Assembly (NCBI GenBank): GCA_031374935.1
Contig: JANMHB010000141.1
Coordinates: forward strand, 16,180 to 80,179
Length of the DNA stretch: 64,000 nt
From: JACMLX01 sp031374935
GTDB taxonomy: Bacteria; Gemmatimonadota; Gemmatimonadetes; Gemmatimonadales; Gemmatimonadaceae
Reading direction: 5' to 3'
Position numbers and translations under genes: made by a program. Of this stretch, positions 43,727 to 51,107 are shown in pieces; within the stretch, counting starts at the first letter, position 1, and each line of letters begins with the position of its first letter. The notes below the pieces were generated by a model that worked only from the letters and a program-made list of their open reading frames with translations, made no database searches and was not told the DNA's origin.

Positions 43727-44701
43727 GTGAGTCGCAGCCGACACAAGCCGCCGCGCAAGCCCGCCGGCACGCCAGTCCGACCGCAACGCGATGGCATCGC
43801 GCAGCTCATCACGAAACACCCGGCATCGCCGCTTTCCATCGTACGGAGTTTCTCCGCCCAGGTCTGGAAGAGCCTCGGAGATGACGACGTCATGTTTCTC
43901 GCGTCCGGCGTCTCGTTCAACCTGCTGTTGGCGGTCGTGCCGTTCGTGTTGCTGCTGGCGTCGGTGTCGACAGTCTTCCTTGGCAGTACCCCCGACGCGG
44001 CCGCTGACGTGGCGCTCCGATTCCTCGATCGGCTCCTGCCCTCGAAAAACTGGAGTGAAGGCGATCATGTGCGTGAGACCATGCGCGAGATCGCCCGTGT
44101 CAGCCCTGCCGTCACACTTTATTCGGCGATCGGCTTTCTCTGGTTCTCGACGCGGGTGTTCAGTTCGATGCGCAGCGTCTTCCAGCGCACCTTCGATGTC
44201 CCGAATGAACGAGGCATCCTGCACGGCAAGCTGTTCGACGTCGCCTGTTCGCTCCTCGCTGCCATCGGGATCACCGTCTACGGATCGCTCAGCGCCTACT
44301 TGCTCGCCGCCACCACCCGCGGTGTGGCGCTGCTGACGCATCTCGGCGTGCGTGAAGGGGTGATGGGACCGCTCGAATACACCTTGGGTCGCGCAATCGC
44401 CTTTCTGCTGGTGGTGATCCTCTGTTTCGCCGCCTACCGGCTGGTGCCCAACCGACCGATTCCCTCCCGCACGGCGTGGGTCGGCTCGATCACCACCAGC
44501 CTGCTCTTCGAACTGGCGCGGATCGGTTTCGGTCAGTACGTGAAGGCCTTCGCCCCCAGTTCGCTCTACACCGGCGCGATCGCGACGCTGGTGGTGGTCA
44601 CGCTCTGGACCTATTACGCCTCGCTGATCTTCATCATCGGCGCCGAGGTGGCGCAAGTGGTGGAGCTCCGACGTCATCCGAACATACAGCCCAAGAAATG
44701 A
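43727..44701 (+). CDS. YihY/BrkB family inner-membrane protein
   Basis: A protein of about 324 residues with six predicted helices, of the UPF0761 YihY (virulence factor BrkB) family. Diagnostic segments: DDDVMFLASGVSFNLLLAVVPF in helix one, YSAIGFLWFSTRVFSSMRSVFQRTFDV, YRLVPNRPIPSRTAWVGS and SSLYTGAIATLVVVTLWTYYASLIFIIGAEVAQV. Function unproven. The true start is uncertain: the frame is open from 43526, and GTG 43727 is chosen because residues before it look unlike the family. It overlaps the threonine aldolase gene by ATGA. Confidence 0.88.
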   Translation: MSRSRHKPPRKPAGTPVRPQRDGIAQLITKHPASPLSIVRSFSAQVWKSLGDDDVMFLASGVSFNLLLAVVPFVLLLASVSTVFLGSTPDAAADVALRFLDRLLPSKNWSEGDHVRETMREIARVSPAVTLYSAIGFLWFSTRVFSSMRSVFQRTFDVPNERGILHGKLFDVACSLLAAIGITVYGSLSAYLLAATTRGVALLTHLGVREGVMGPLEYTLGRAIAFLLVVILCFAAYRLVPNRPIPSRTAWVGSITTSLLFELARIGFGQYVKAFAPSSLYTGAIATLVVVTLWTYYASLIFIIGAEVAQVVELRRHPNIQPKK

Positions 44702-45717
44702 TCGACCTCCGAAGCGATACCGTCACGCGGCCCACGCCAGCCATGCGGTTGGCCATGGCCAATGCCGATGTGGGCGACGATGTGCTGGATGGCGATCCGA
44801 CCACCATCGCGCTGGAGACTGCCGTCGCGGCACTGCTCGGCAAGGAGGCCGCGCTCTTCTTCCCCAGTGGGACCATGGCGAACCAGACGGCGCTCTGGCT
44901 GCAGGCGCAGTCGGGAACCGAGGTGCTCTGCGACGCCCGGTCGCACCTTTACGACTGGGAAGAGGCGGGTGCCGCGGCGCTGCGTGGCGCACAGTTGCGG
45001 CCCGTGACACCGCGCGGTCCGACACTGCGCGCCGCCGACGTGGTGCAAGGCTTTCGCCGTCCGTCCCGCTACGCGCCGCGCGCATCGCTCCTCTGGCTCG
45101 AGAACACCCACAACGGTGCCGGCGGTGTGATCACGCCGCTGCATGAACTGGTTGCACTGGCTGACGTCGGCCGCGGTGCCGGGCTCGCAGTGCACATGGA
45201 CGGGGCGCGGCTCTGGAACGCGCATGTTGCCACCGGGGTGGCCCTGGCCGACATCGCCCGGCCCGTCGATACCGTGATGGTGAGCTTTTCCAAGGGGCTC
45301 GGCGCGCCGGTCGGCGCCGCGCTGGCGGGGCCACGGTCGCTGATCGATGAGGCGTGGCGAGTGCGCAAGCGTTTCGGTGGCGGCATGCGACAGTCGGGAA
45401 TCCTTGCAGCTGGAGCGCACTATGGGCTGCAGCACCAGCTGGCGCGATTGCACGTGGACCATGCGAATGCCACAGCTTTTGCTGCCGTCGTCAACGGTGC
45501 CGGTGGCGCGAAGCCCGTCACACCAGACACCAACATCGTCATGATCGACCTTCGTTCGGGACAGCAGGCCGACTCGGTCGTAGCGGCGGCCAGGGCGCAG
45601 GGGGTCGCGGTGTCGGCCTGGTCGGCAACCCGCATCCGCGCGGTTTTCCATCTCGATGTTTCGGCCGAGGAAACCACCCGCGCCGCTCAGATCGTGGCAT
45701 CGGCGCTGGCGCAGTGA
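44698..45717 (+). CDS. ltaE: Low-specificity L-threonine aldolase
   Basis: PLP-dependent cleavage of threonine and allo-threonine to glycine and acetaldehyde. The 339-residue product starts IDLRSDTVTRPTPAMR, the hallmark of the family; DVGDDVLDGDPTT and ALFFPSGTMANQ follow. PLP-binding elements are HMDGARLWNAHVATG with Asp and VMVSFSKGLGAPVG with the Schiff-base lysine. ATGA overlap with the YihY gene shows coupling despite unrelated function. Confidence 0.94.
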   Translation: MIDLRSDTVTRPTPAMRLAMANADVGDDVLDGDPTTIALETAVAALLGKEAALFFPSGTMANQTALWLQAQSGTEVLCDARSHLYDWEEAGAAALRGAQLRPVTPRGPTLRAADVVQGFRRPSRYAPRASLLWLENTHNGAGGVITPLHELVALADVGRGAGLAVHMDGARLWNAHVATGVALADIARPVDTVMVSFSKGLGAPVGAALAGPRSLIDEAWRVRKRFGGGMRQSGILAAGAHYGLQHQLARLHVDHANATAFAAVVNGAGGAKPVTPDTNIVMIDLRSGQQADSVVAAARAQGVAVSAWSATRIRAVFHLDVSAEETTRAAQIVASALAQ

Positions 45718-45742
45718 GCGTCGTGCGCCTCTGCCCGTGCTT

Positions 45743-45771
45743 GCGCGCGCGGGTCCACTCGACGCGCGCGC
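45743..45771. repeat. Alternating GC inverted repeat upstream of the SRP RNA
   Basis: GCGCGCGCG (45743-45751) and CGCGCGCGC (45763-45771) could form a 9-base stem with an 11-base loop; a second alternating CG run continues to 45781. It lies between the threonine aldolase stop and the ffs promoter. It might terminate ltaE or adopt Z-DNA under supercoiling. Confidence 0.55.
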
Positions 45772-45781
45772 TCGCGCGCGC

Positions 45782-45787
45782 TAGATT
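45782..45787 (+). promoter_or_regulatory. Candidate -10 element (TAGATT) of the SRP RNA gene
   Basis: TAGATT ends 6-7 bases before the predicted 5' end of the RNA, the right distance for a -10 hexamer. A -35 is obscured by the alternating GC tract. Confidence 0.5.
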
Positions 45788-45793
45788 AATTCT

Positions 45794-45893
45794 TGCTCCA
45801 GGTCCCGGAGGGCGTAGGCCCGCTAACCGCGTCAGGATCGAAAGGTAGCAGCGCCGTGTGGTGTCTTGCGTTGCTCCGTCAGGCCTGGAGTAT
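45794..45893 (+). ncRNA. ffs: Signal recognition particle RNA, small bacterial type (4.5S)
   Basis: The RNA core of SRP, which binds Ffh. The conserved apical region is present: GTCAGGATCGAAAGGTAGCAGC at 45831-45852, with a GAAA tetraloop and the asymmetric Ffh-binding loop. Terminal pairing is CTCCAGG (45796-45802) with CCTGGAG (45884-45890), giving a rod of about 100 nt with no Alu domain. It lies 170 bases upstream of dnaX, an association seen in other bacteria. End positions are estimated from the pairing. Confidence 0.9.
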
Positions 45894-46063
45894 CGCGCGG
45901 CTGTTCGATCGTCCGGTATCGGACGGCGACGCCGCGCGAGCCGTTTCTGCCATTGCGTTCGTGCACATTGCAGGTGTGGACTGTCGTCGGGCGCGCCGTG
46001 CGCCGTCGGATCGACCGCGCCGCGTCGACTGACCTTTGCGCCCCCCGGGAGGATTCCCAGCCC

Positions 46064-47923
46064 GTGATTGCGCTCGCCCGAAAGTACCGGCCGAAAAACT
46101 TCGCGCAGGTCGCCGTGCAGACGCACGTGTCGAACACGCTGAAAGGGGCGATTGCGCGCGATCGCGTGGCACACGGCTACCTGCTGTGCGGACCGCGCGG
46201 TACCGGCAAGACCACGTTGGCCCGCGTACTGGCGATGGCCCTCAATTGCGAGCATCGCAAGACGCGCGACGACGGCGAACCCTGCGGCAGCTGCGCGGCG
46301 TGCACCCGCATCTGGAGCGGGAGTGCCTCGCTCGACGTGGTCGAGATCGACGCGGCGTCCAATCGTGGAGTGGATGATGCGCGCGAACTCCGCGAACGGG
46401 CGATGTACGCGCCATCGACCAGTGATGGGTACAAGGTCTACATCGTCGACGAAGCGCACATGCTCACACGTGAGGCGTGGAATGCGCTGCTCAAGATCCT
46501 CGAGGAGCCACCGCCGCGCGTGGTGTTCGTCTTTGCCACCACCGAACCGCAGAAGATTGCGCAGACCGCCGCGCCGGTCCTGAGTCGCCTGCAGCGCTTC
46601 GACCTGCGGCGCATCAACCCGGCCGAGATTCGCGATCGTCTGGCGTCGGTGCTCGACGATGAAGGGGTGACGTACGAACCCGATGCGCTGCAGATGCTGG
46701 CCCGGGCGGCGGACGGCGGCTTGCGCGACGCGCTGTCGCTGACCGATCAGGTTCTTGCATTCGGCGACGATTCCCGGCTCACCTCGGCGCGAGTCCGTGA
46801 TGCGCTGGGCCTGGTGCCGGAGGACGAGTTGCTGGCGCTGCTGGCGATCATCGGAGAACGGCGCGCCGCCGATGTCTTCGGCGCCGTCGAGCGGCTGACG
46901 AATCTCGGCGTCGACCTCGTGCTGCTGCTGACCGGGCTCGCAGACCTGGTGCGCGCGCAACTCGCGATCGTGCTCGGCGGCGATCCGGGCGCGGTGTCGA
47001 CGGCGGTGCGCGAACGACTGACCGCGATGGCGCCGAGCTGGCGAGCCGGCGACCTGCTGCGCGTGCTGCAAGCCACCGCCGACGTCGAGGCGCGTCTCCG
47101 CAAGAGCAGCCAGCCCCAGCTGGTGTTCGAAACGCTGCTCGTGCGCCTTGCACTGCTGGATCGGACCCTGGCACTGGAAGAGGTTCTCGCCGGGCTTGGT
47201 GATGTTGCCCCCCGCGCGGTGGCCACGCCCCGCGCCGCGCCGCCCGTTGCCGCGCGGGCGGCGAGTGCCGATGCGCCTCGCGCCGCCGCCGCGGCTGACA
47301 CGTGGGCGCCTCCCGCCGGTCGCGCCGCGCCCGCCGCCGACAAATGGGCGCCGCCGGCCGGCCGGAGTGCGCCAGCCTCCGACGAGCGGACACCGCCCCC
47401 CGATCGCAGCGTGGTCGCGGCAACGGAAGCAACACCTGACGTGGGGACCACGCCGCCTGTGGCCGCGCCGGCATCGCGCGCCAGATCGCGATCGGAGACC
47501 CCACCAGAGCCGGCGACGAGCACGCCGGCCACGCCGATTCCGGAGCTGCATCGCATCATCGACGAGTGGGACTCGGTGATCGCGGCCCTCAAGGCGCAGG
47601 GCCGTGGCATGCTGGCGGCGCTCCTCGACCGCGTGCAACCAACCGCCGTGACGGCCGGTGGCCTGCTCACGCTCGAGTGTGACGACCCCGGTGATTTCCC
47701 GGTCGTGACCGATGGATTGGGCCCGGTGACCGACGCCCTGCGCGACGTGATGCCGGCGATCACGCGTGTGCAGGTGAAGCCGCCGGCCGATGGCGTCCCC
47801 GAGGCGCCCCGGGCCCGGTTGACCACGGAAGGGGTCAAGCAGGAGCGGGTCGCGGCGCTGTCGAAGCAGGACCCCGTGCTGGGCGCCGCCGTCGAGGCGC
47901 TCGACCTCGAGCTGCTGGAGTAG
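46064..47923 (+). CDS. dnaX: DNA polymerase III subunit tau/gamma
   Basis: Clamp-loader ATPase of the replisome. The 619-residue product has the AAA+ core at the N-terminus: ALARKYRPKNFAQV, Walker A GPRGTGKTT, a zinc site with C-x8-C-x2-C-x2-C (NCEHR...CGSCAAC), IDAASNRGVDDARELRE, and DEAH. A proline/alanine-rich linker (about 385-500) with imperfect repeats precedes a C-terminal tau-like domain (about 500-619). The GTG at 46064 follows GGGAGG by 11 bases and gives the family start. I see no A-rich slippery heptamer for a gamma frameshift. First protein gene of a long co-directional run to 54924. Confidence 0.95.
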   Translation: MIALARKYRPKNFAQVAVQTHVSNTLKGAIARDRVAHGYLLCGPRGTGKTTLARVLAMALNCEHRKTRDDGEPCGSCAACTRIWSGSASLDVVEIDAASNRGVDDARELRERAMYAPSTSDGYKVYIVDEAHMLTREAWNALLKILEEPPPRVVFVFATTEPQKIAQTAAPVLSRLQRFDLRRINPAEIRDRLASVLDDEGVTYEPDALQMLARAADGGLRDALSLTDQVLAFGDDSRLTSARVRDALGLVPEDELLALLAIIGERRAADVFGAVERLTNLGVDLVLLLTGLADLVRAQLAIVLGGDPGAVSTAVRERLTAMAPSWRAGDLLRVLQATADVEARLRKSSQPQLVFETLLVRLALLDRTLALEEVLAGLGDVAPRAVATPRAAPPVAARAASADAPRAAAAADTWAPPAGRAAPAADKWAPPAGRSAPASDERTPPPDRSVVAATEATPDVGTTPPVAAPASRARSRSETPPEPATSTPATPIPELHRIIDEWDSVIAALKAQGRGMLAALLDRVQPTAVTAGGLLTLECDDPGDFPVVTDGLGPVTDALRDVMPAITRVQVKPPADGVPEAPRARLTTEGVKQERVAALSKQDPVLGAAVEALDLELLE

Positions 47924-47975
47924 CGACGATACTCCCGGTAGCTTCTACTGATTATTTCCCTCGCCCCACCCGACG

Positions 47976-48296
47976 ATGGATATCATGAAGATGATGCAGC
48001 AAGCCCAGCAGATGCAGAGCAAGCTGGCCGAGCTGCAGGATGAACTCGCAAAGCGCACCGTCATCGGCGCCTCAGGCGGCGGCATGGTCTCAGTCGAGGC
48101 TGATGGCAAAGGCACCGTCAAGCGCGTCAAGATCGATCCGTCGCTGATCGCCGGTGGCGATGTCGAGCTGCTCGAGGATCTGGTGGCGGTCGCCATTGGT
48201 GACGCCCAGCAGAAGGCGGCGGCGCTTGGCCAGGACGAAATGGCTCGGCTTGCCGGCGGCCTCGGCATTCCCGGGCTCAAGCTCCCGTTCATGTGA
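47976..48296 (+). CDS. YbaB/EbfC family nucleoid-associated protein
   Basis: A 106-residue DNA-binding dimer. The family pattern is clear: MMQQAQQMQSKLAELQDELAKRTV helix, then GGGMVSVEADGKGTVKRVKIDPSLI and LEDLVAVAIGDAQQKA. The dnaX-ybaB-recR order is widely conserved. A TAGCTT hexamer (47939-47944) lies 31 bases upstream of the ATG. Three bases separate it from recR. Confidence 0.95.
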   Translation: MDIMKMMQQAQQMQSKLAELQDELAKRTVIGASGGGMVSVEADGKGTVKRVKIDPSLIAGGDVELLEDLVAVAIGDAQQKAAALGQDEMARLAGGLGIPGLKLPFM

Positions 48297-48299
48297 TCC

Positions 48300-48890
48300 G
48301 TGTCGGCGATTGACGAGCTGGCGACCGAACTCGCCCGGCTCCCCGGGATCGGTCGCAAGACAGCACTCCGGCTGACGTATCACCTGCTCAAGCAGCCGGC
48401 AGCCCAGTGCCGTCGGCTGGCCGAGGCGTTGGTCGGTCTGACGGAGCGGGTGCGCCAGTGCGAAGTCTGCTTCAACCTCACCGAAGCGCCCCGCTGCGCA
48501 ATCTGCGCCGACCCCCGGCGTGACGGAAACACCATCTGCGCAGTCGAAGAGGCAGCCGATATCGGCGCGATCGAGCGAGCGGCCGAGTTCCGGGGGGTGT
48601 ACCATGTCCTCGGAGGTCGAATCTCACCACTCGATGGCGTGGGTCCCGGCGACCTGACGATCGGCGCACTCGTGGACCGGGTGCGTCACGGTACTGTTTC
48701 GGAAGTCATTCTCGCGACCAACCCCTCGATGGAAGGCGAAGCCACCGCGATTCATCTGCAGCGTCAGCTGCTGCCGACGGGCGTGCGCATCACGCGCATC
48801 GCACGCGGGTTGCCCGTTGGCGGCGACCTCGAGTATGCGGATGGTGTCACGATTGCGCAGGCGCTCTCCGCACGACGGGAGATGGCGTGA
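48300..48890 (+). CDS. recR: Recombination mediator RecR
   Basis: Acts with RecF/RecO in loading RecA on gaps. The 196-residue product has the helix-hairpin-helix LARLPGIGRKTALRL, the zinc finger CEVCFNLTEAPRCAIC and a TOPRIM domain (ICAVEEAADIGAIE), with ATNPSMEGEATA. GTG start lies three bases after ybaB. The four-base GTGA overlap with the next small gene suggests a longer operon. Confidence 0.95.
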   Translation: MSAIDELATELARLPGIGRKTALRLTYHLLKQPAAQCRRLAEALVGLTERVRQCEVCFNLTEAPRCAICADPRRDGNTICAVEEAADIGAIERAAEFRGVYHVLGGRISPLDGVGPGDLTIGALVDRVRHGTVSEVILATNPSMEGEATAIHLQRQLLPTGVRITRIARGLPVGGDLEYADGVTIAQALSARREMA

Positions 48891-49186
48891 CCCGCGTGGT
48901 GCGGACGCCGTCATCACGTGGCGCGCTGCCGTGGGCGCTGGCCGGCTTTGCCGGTGGCGTCGTGGTGGGTGCACTCGTTTGGCGCCGGCAGCAGGCGGTG
49001 GCACATGATCAGCTCTTTGCCGCGTCGGCCGTGCAGCGCGTCGCCGCCATCGGCTGGCTGGCGCGCACGCCGTCGGTCGAAAACGCGCGACTCCTGCGCG
49101 ACTACATTCGTTGGGAGCGTCGTCCGACGCTTCGCCGGCGCGCCGAGCGTGCGCTGGCTCGACTTCTTCTTGCTCTCGAGTCGTGA
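48887..49186 (+). CDS. Hypothetical single-helix membrane protein
   Basis: A 99-residue protein with one membrane helix (about 14-32, LPWALAGFAGGVVVGALVW) and a basic helical cytoplasmic part. A repeat-like pair of helices (AAIGWLARTPSVENARLLRDYIRWERRPTLRRRAERAL) resembles a HEAT-type unit, but no family is assigned. It starts within the recR stop (GTGA) and ends against the roadblock gene, so it is probably expressed with recR and the GTPase module. Confidence 0.75.
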   Translation: MTRVVRTPSSRGALPWALAGFAGGVVVGALVWRRQQAVAHDQLFAASAVQRVAAIGWLARTPSVENARLLRDYIRWERRPTLRRRAERALARLLLALES

Positions 49187-49194
49187 TCGCCAAT

Positions 49195-49677
49195 ATGTCT
49201 CGCGCATCACATTGGTCCTTCACGCAGGACGACGCGGATTCCATCACGCGCATCCTGCAGGGTTTTCTTCAGGAAACGAACAGCCGGAGCGCGCTGCTCG
49301 TCGATCGCGCCGGCCAGCTCGTGACCACCGTCGGGGAACAACCGCAGTTCGACGCCACCGCCTTTGCCACGCTGGCGGCGGCTGATTTCAGCGCCAACGA
49401 CCAGCTCGCGCGACTGATCGGCGAGACCGATTTCACGACGCTGTTTCATCAGGGCGAACGCGATTCGATGTACGTGGCCGATGTGGCACGGCGGCTGATT
49501 CTGGTGGTGTTGTTCGACCAGCGGACCACGCTCGGGCTGGTGCGTCTGCGCCTCAAGGCTGCCGTCAACGACCTCAATCAGGTCTTTACCCGGCCGCAGG
49601 AAACCCAGCCCGCCGACTTCGGCGCCTCTCACCTGCTTGCAGGTGCCGAAGACGACATCGATCGGCTCTTCAGCTAA
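49195..49677 (+). CDS. Roadblock/LC7 domain protein (MglB-like)
   Basis: A 160-residue roadblock/LC7 protein, the family of GTPase-activating partners of MglA. Typical sequence: ILQGFLQETNSRSALLVDRAGQLVTTVG, FATLAAADFSANDQLARLIGE and the YVADVARRLILVVLFDQRTTLGLVRLRL strand set. Its C-terminal tail is polar and acidic (GAEDDIDRLFS). The start could be GTG 49183, overlapping the upstream stop, or the ATG used here. The next gene is an MglA GTPase 15 bases downstream, so a GTPase/GAP pair is likely. Confidence 0.88.
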   Translation: MSRASHWSFTQDDADSITRILQGFLQETNSRSALLVDRAGQLVTTVGEQPQFDATAFATLAAADFSANDQLARLIGETDFTTLFHQGERDSMYVADVARRLILVVLFDQRTTLGLVRLRLKAAVNDLNQVFTRPQETQPADFGASHLLAGAEDDIDRLFS

Positions 49678-49692
49678 TCCGACCCCCACGAC

Positions 49693-50379
49693 ATGTCGGT
49701 CATCAACTACGCGTCGCGAGAAATCAACTGCAAGATCGTGTACTACGGTCCAGGTCTCGGCGGCAAGACGACGAATCTCGAGCATGTGTACGCCCGGGTT
49801 GCACCGGACACCCGCGGCAAGCTGATCTCGCTGGCCACCGAAAATGAGCGGACGCTGTTCTTCGACTTCCTGCCAGTGGATCTCGGCACGATTCGCGGGT
49901 TCAAGACACGCTTCCATCTCTACACGGTGCCAGGGCAGGTCTACTACAACGCCAGCCGAAAGCTCATCCTGAAGGGTGTCGACGGCGTCGTGTTCGTGGC
50001 TGACTCGCAAGTCGATCGGCAGGAAGCGAACATCGAGGCGATGCAGAACCTGTACGACAACATGGCCGAGTACGGGTACGACATCACCCGGATGCCGTTC
50101 GTGATCCAGTACAACAAGCGCGACCTGCCGAATGCCTCACCCATCGAGGATCTCGACGCGGTGCTCAACCCGGGCTTCGAGGTGGTGGATCCTGCCAGGC
50201 AGCGGCAGATGGAAGACCCGAACAATCCCGGCCGACTGCTGGTCGAACAGTTGCCGACGGGGGAATGGGTCGAGCGGGTCTCGAGCGTCGAGGCGGTGGC
50301 AGTGGCGGGTGACGGCGTCTTCGATACGTTGAAGGCGATCAGCAAGCTGGTCCTCAAGAGTCTCGCGTCCTCGAGCTGA
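49693..50379 (+). CDS. mglA: MglA-type Ras-like GTPase
   Basis: A 228-residue small GTPase of the bacterial MglA family, which in other phyla sets cell polarity or motility. P-loop GPGLGGKTT (19-27), the switch/G3 motif with TVPGQ (P80-G81-Q82), which is the MglA form, and G4 NKRD (141-144). Canonical MglA is about 195 residues; here about 30 extra residues (about 160-195, acidic and arginine-rich) lie between LNPGF and VEAVAVAGDGVFDTLKAISK. Follows the roadblock gene. The presence of a motility role is unknown. Confidence 0.92.
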   Translation: MSVINYASREINCKIVYYGPGLGGKTTNLEHVYARVAPDTRGKLISLATENERTLFFDFLPVDLGTIRGFKTRFHLYTVPGQVYYNASRKLILKGVDGVVFVADSQVDRQEANIEAMQNLYDNMAEYGYDITRMPFVIQYNKRDLPNASPIEDLDAVLNPGFEVVDPARQRQMEDPNNPGRLLVEQLPTGEWVERVSSVEAVAVAGDGVFDTLKAISKLVLKSLASSS

Positions 50380-50393
50380 CCCCCGGCGGTACC

Positions 50394-51089
50394 GTGAATC
50401 TCCCGAACGCCCTCACTGTTGGTCGGATCGCCATCACGCCCCTGGTGGCGGTGTTGCCGTTCGTCAACGGATCGACGGTTCGGGCGATCGCATTCCTCCT
50501 CTTCATCATCGCGGCGGTCACCGACTACGTCGATGGCTATCTCGCGCGGCGCGAAAACCTGATCACCGATCTCGGCAAGTGGCTCGATCCACTGGCCGAC
50601 AAGCTGCTGCTGCTCGGCACGTTCGTGCCAATGTACTACTTGATGCGTGGCGCGGGCGCTCCGGTGCTGCAGCAGGCGATGCAGACGGTGCCGCCGAACG
50701 GCCGCTTCCCGACGCTGCTGGCGTCAATGTGGCTGTCGCTGCCGCTCTGGGTCGTGCTCGTCGTCCTCGGCCGTGAAGCGTTCATGACGGGATTTCGCGA
50801 ACTGGCCAAACGACGCGGCGTCGTGATCTCCTCCATTGGTCCGGCGAAGTGGAAGACGACCTTCCAGAGCATCTGGATCGGTGCCGCCTACTGCTGGTTC
50901 TTTGCCGCCACGCTCGCGCGTGAACAGGGCTGGCACGGCACCTGGTGGTCGGCGTTCGCCCAGTTCAACGGCGCCGTCGTGGCGGTGAGCATGGTGAGCG
51001 CCGTCGCGCTGACGCTCTGGTCGCTTGGCCTGTACGTCCAGCGCTACGGCAGCGTGATCGCTGCCCCGGCCCGCAGCCACGCGGGCTGA
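50394..51089 (+). CDS. pgsA: CDP-diacylglycerol-glycerol-3-phosphate 3-phosphatidyltransferase
   Basis: Makes phosphatidylglycerol phosphate in the inner membrane. The 231-residue product has the CDP-alcohol phosphotransferase motif DYVDGYLARRENLITDLGKWLDPLADK, matching D-x2-DG-x2-AR-x8-G-x3-D-x3-D. Start NLPNALTVGRI is typical of PgsA. The inserted hydrophilic loop around 85-105 is longer than usual. GTG start. Followed 18 bases later by cinA, a frequent partner of pgsA. Confidence 0.93.
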   Translation: MNLPNALTVGRIAITPLVAVLPFVNGSTVRAIAFLLFIIAAVTDYVDGYLARRENLITDLGKWLDPLADKLLLLGTFVPMYYLMRGAGAPVLQQAMQTVPPNGRFPTLLASMWLSLPLWVVLVVLGREAFMTGFRELAKRRGVVISSIGPAKWKTTFQSIWIGAAYCWFFAATLAREQGWHGTWWSAFAQFNGAVVAVSMVSAVALTLWSLGLYVQRYGSVIAAPARSHAG

Positions 51090-51107
51090 TCCCTCTGGGA
51101 CCTTCAC

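Noticed and set aside
46700..47500. Programmed frameshift site for a short gamma form of DnaX
   Set aside because: No A-rich slippery heptamer was found in the region after the AAA+ core.
45539..47638. A 699-residue open frame antisense to dnaX and ffs
   Set aside because: It covers the SRP RNA and the AAA+ core of dnaX; shadow of high-GC coding.
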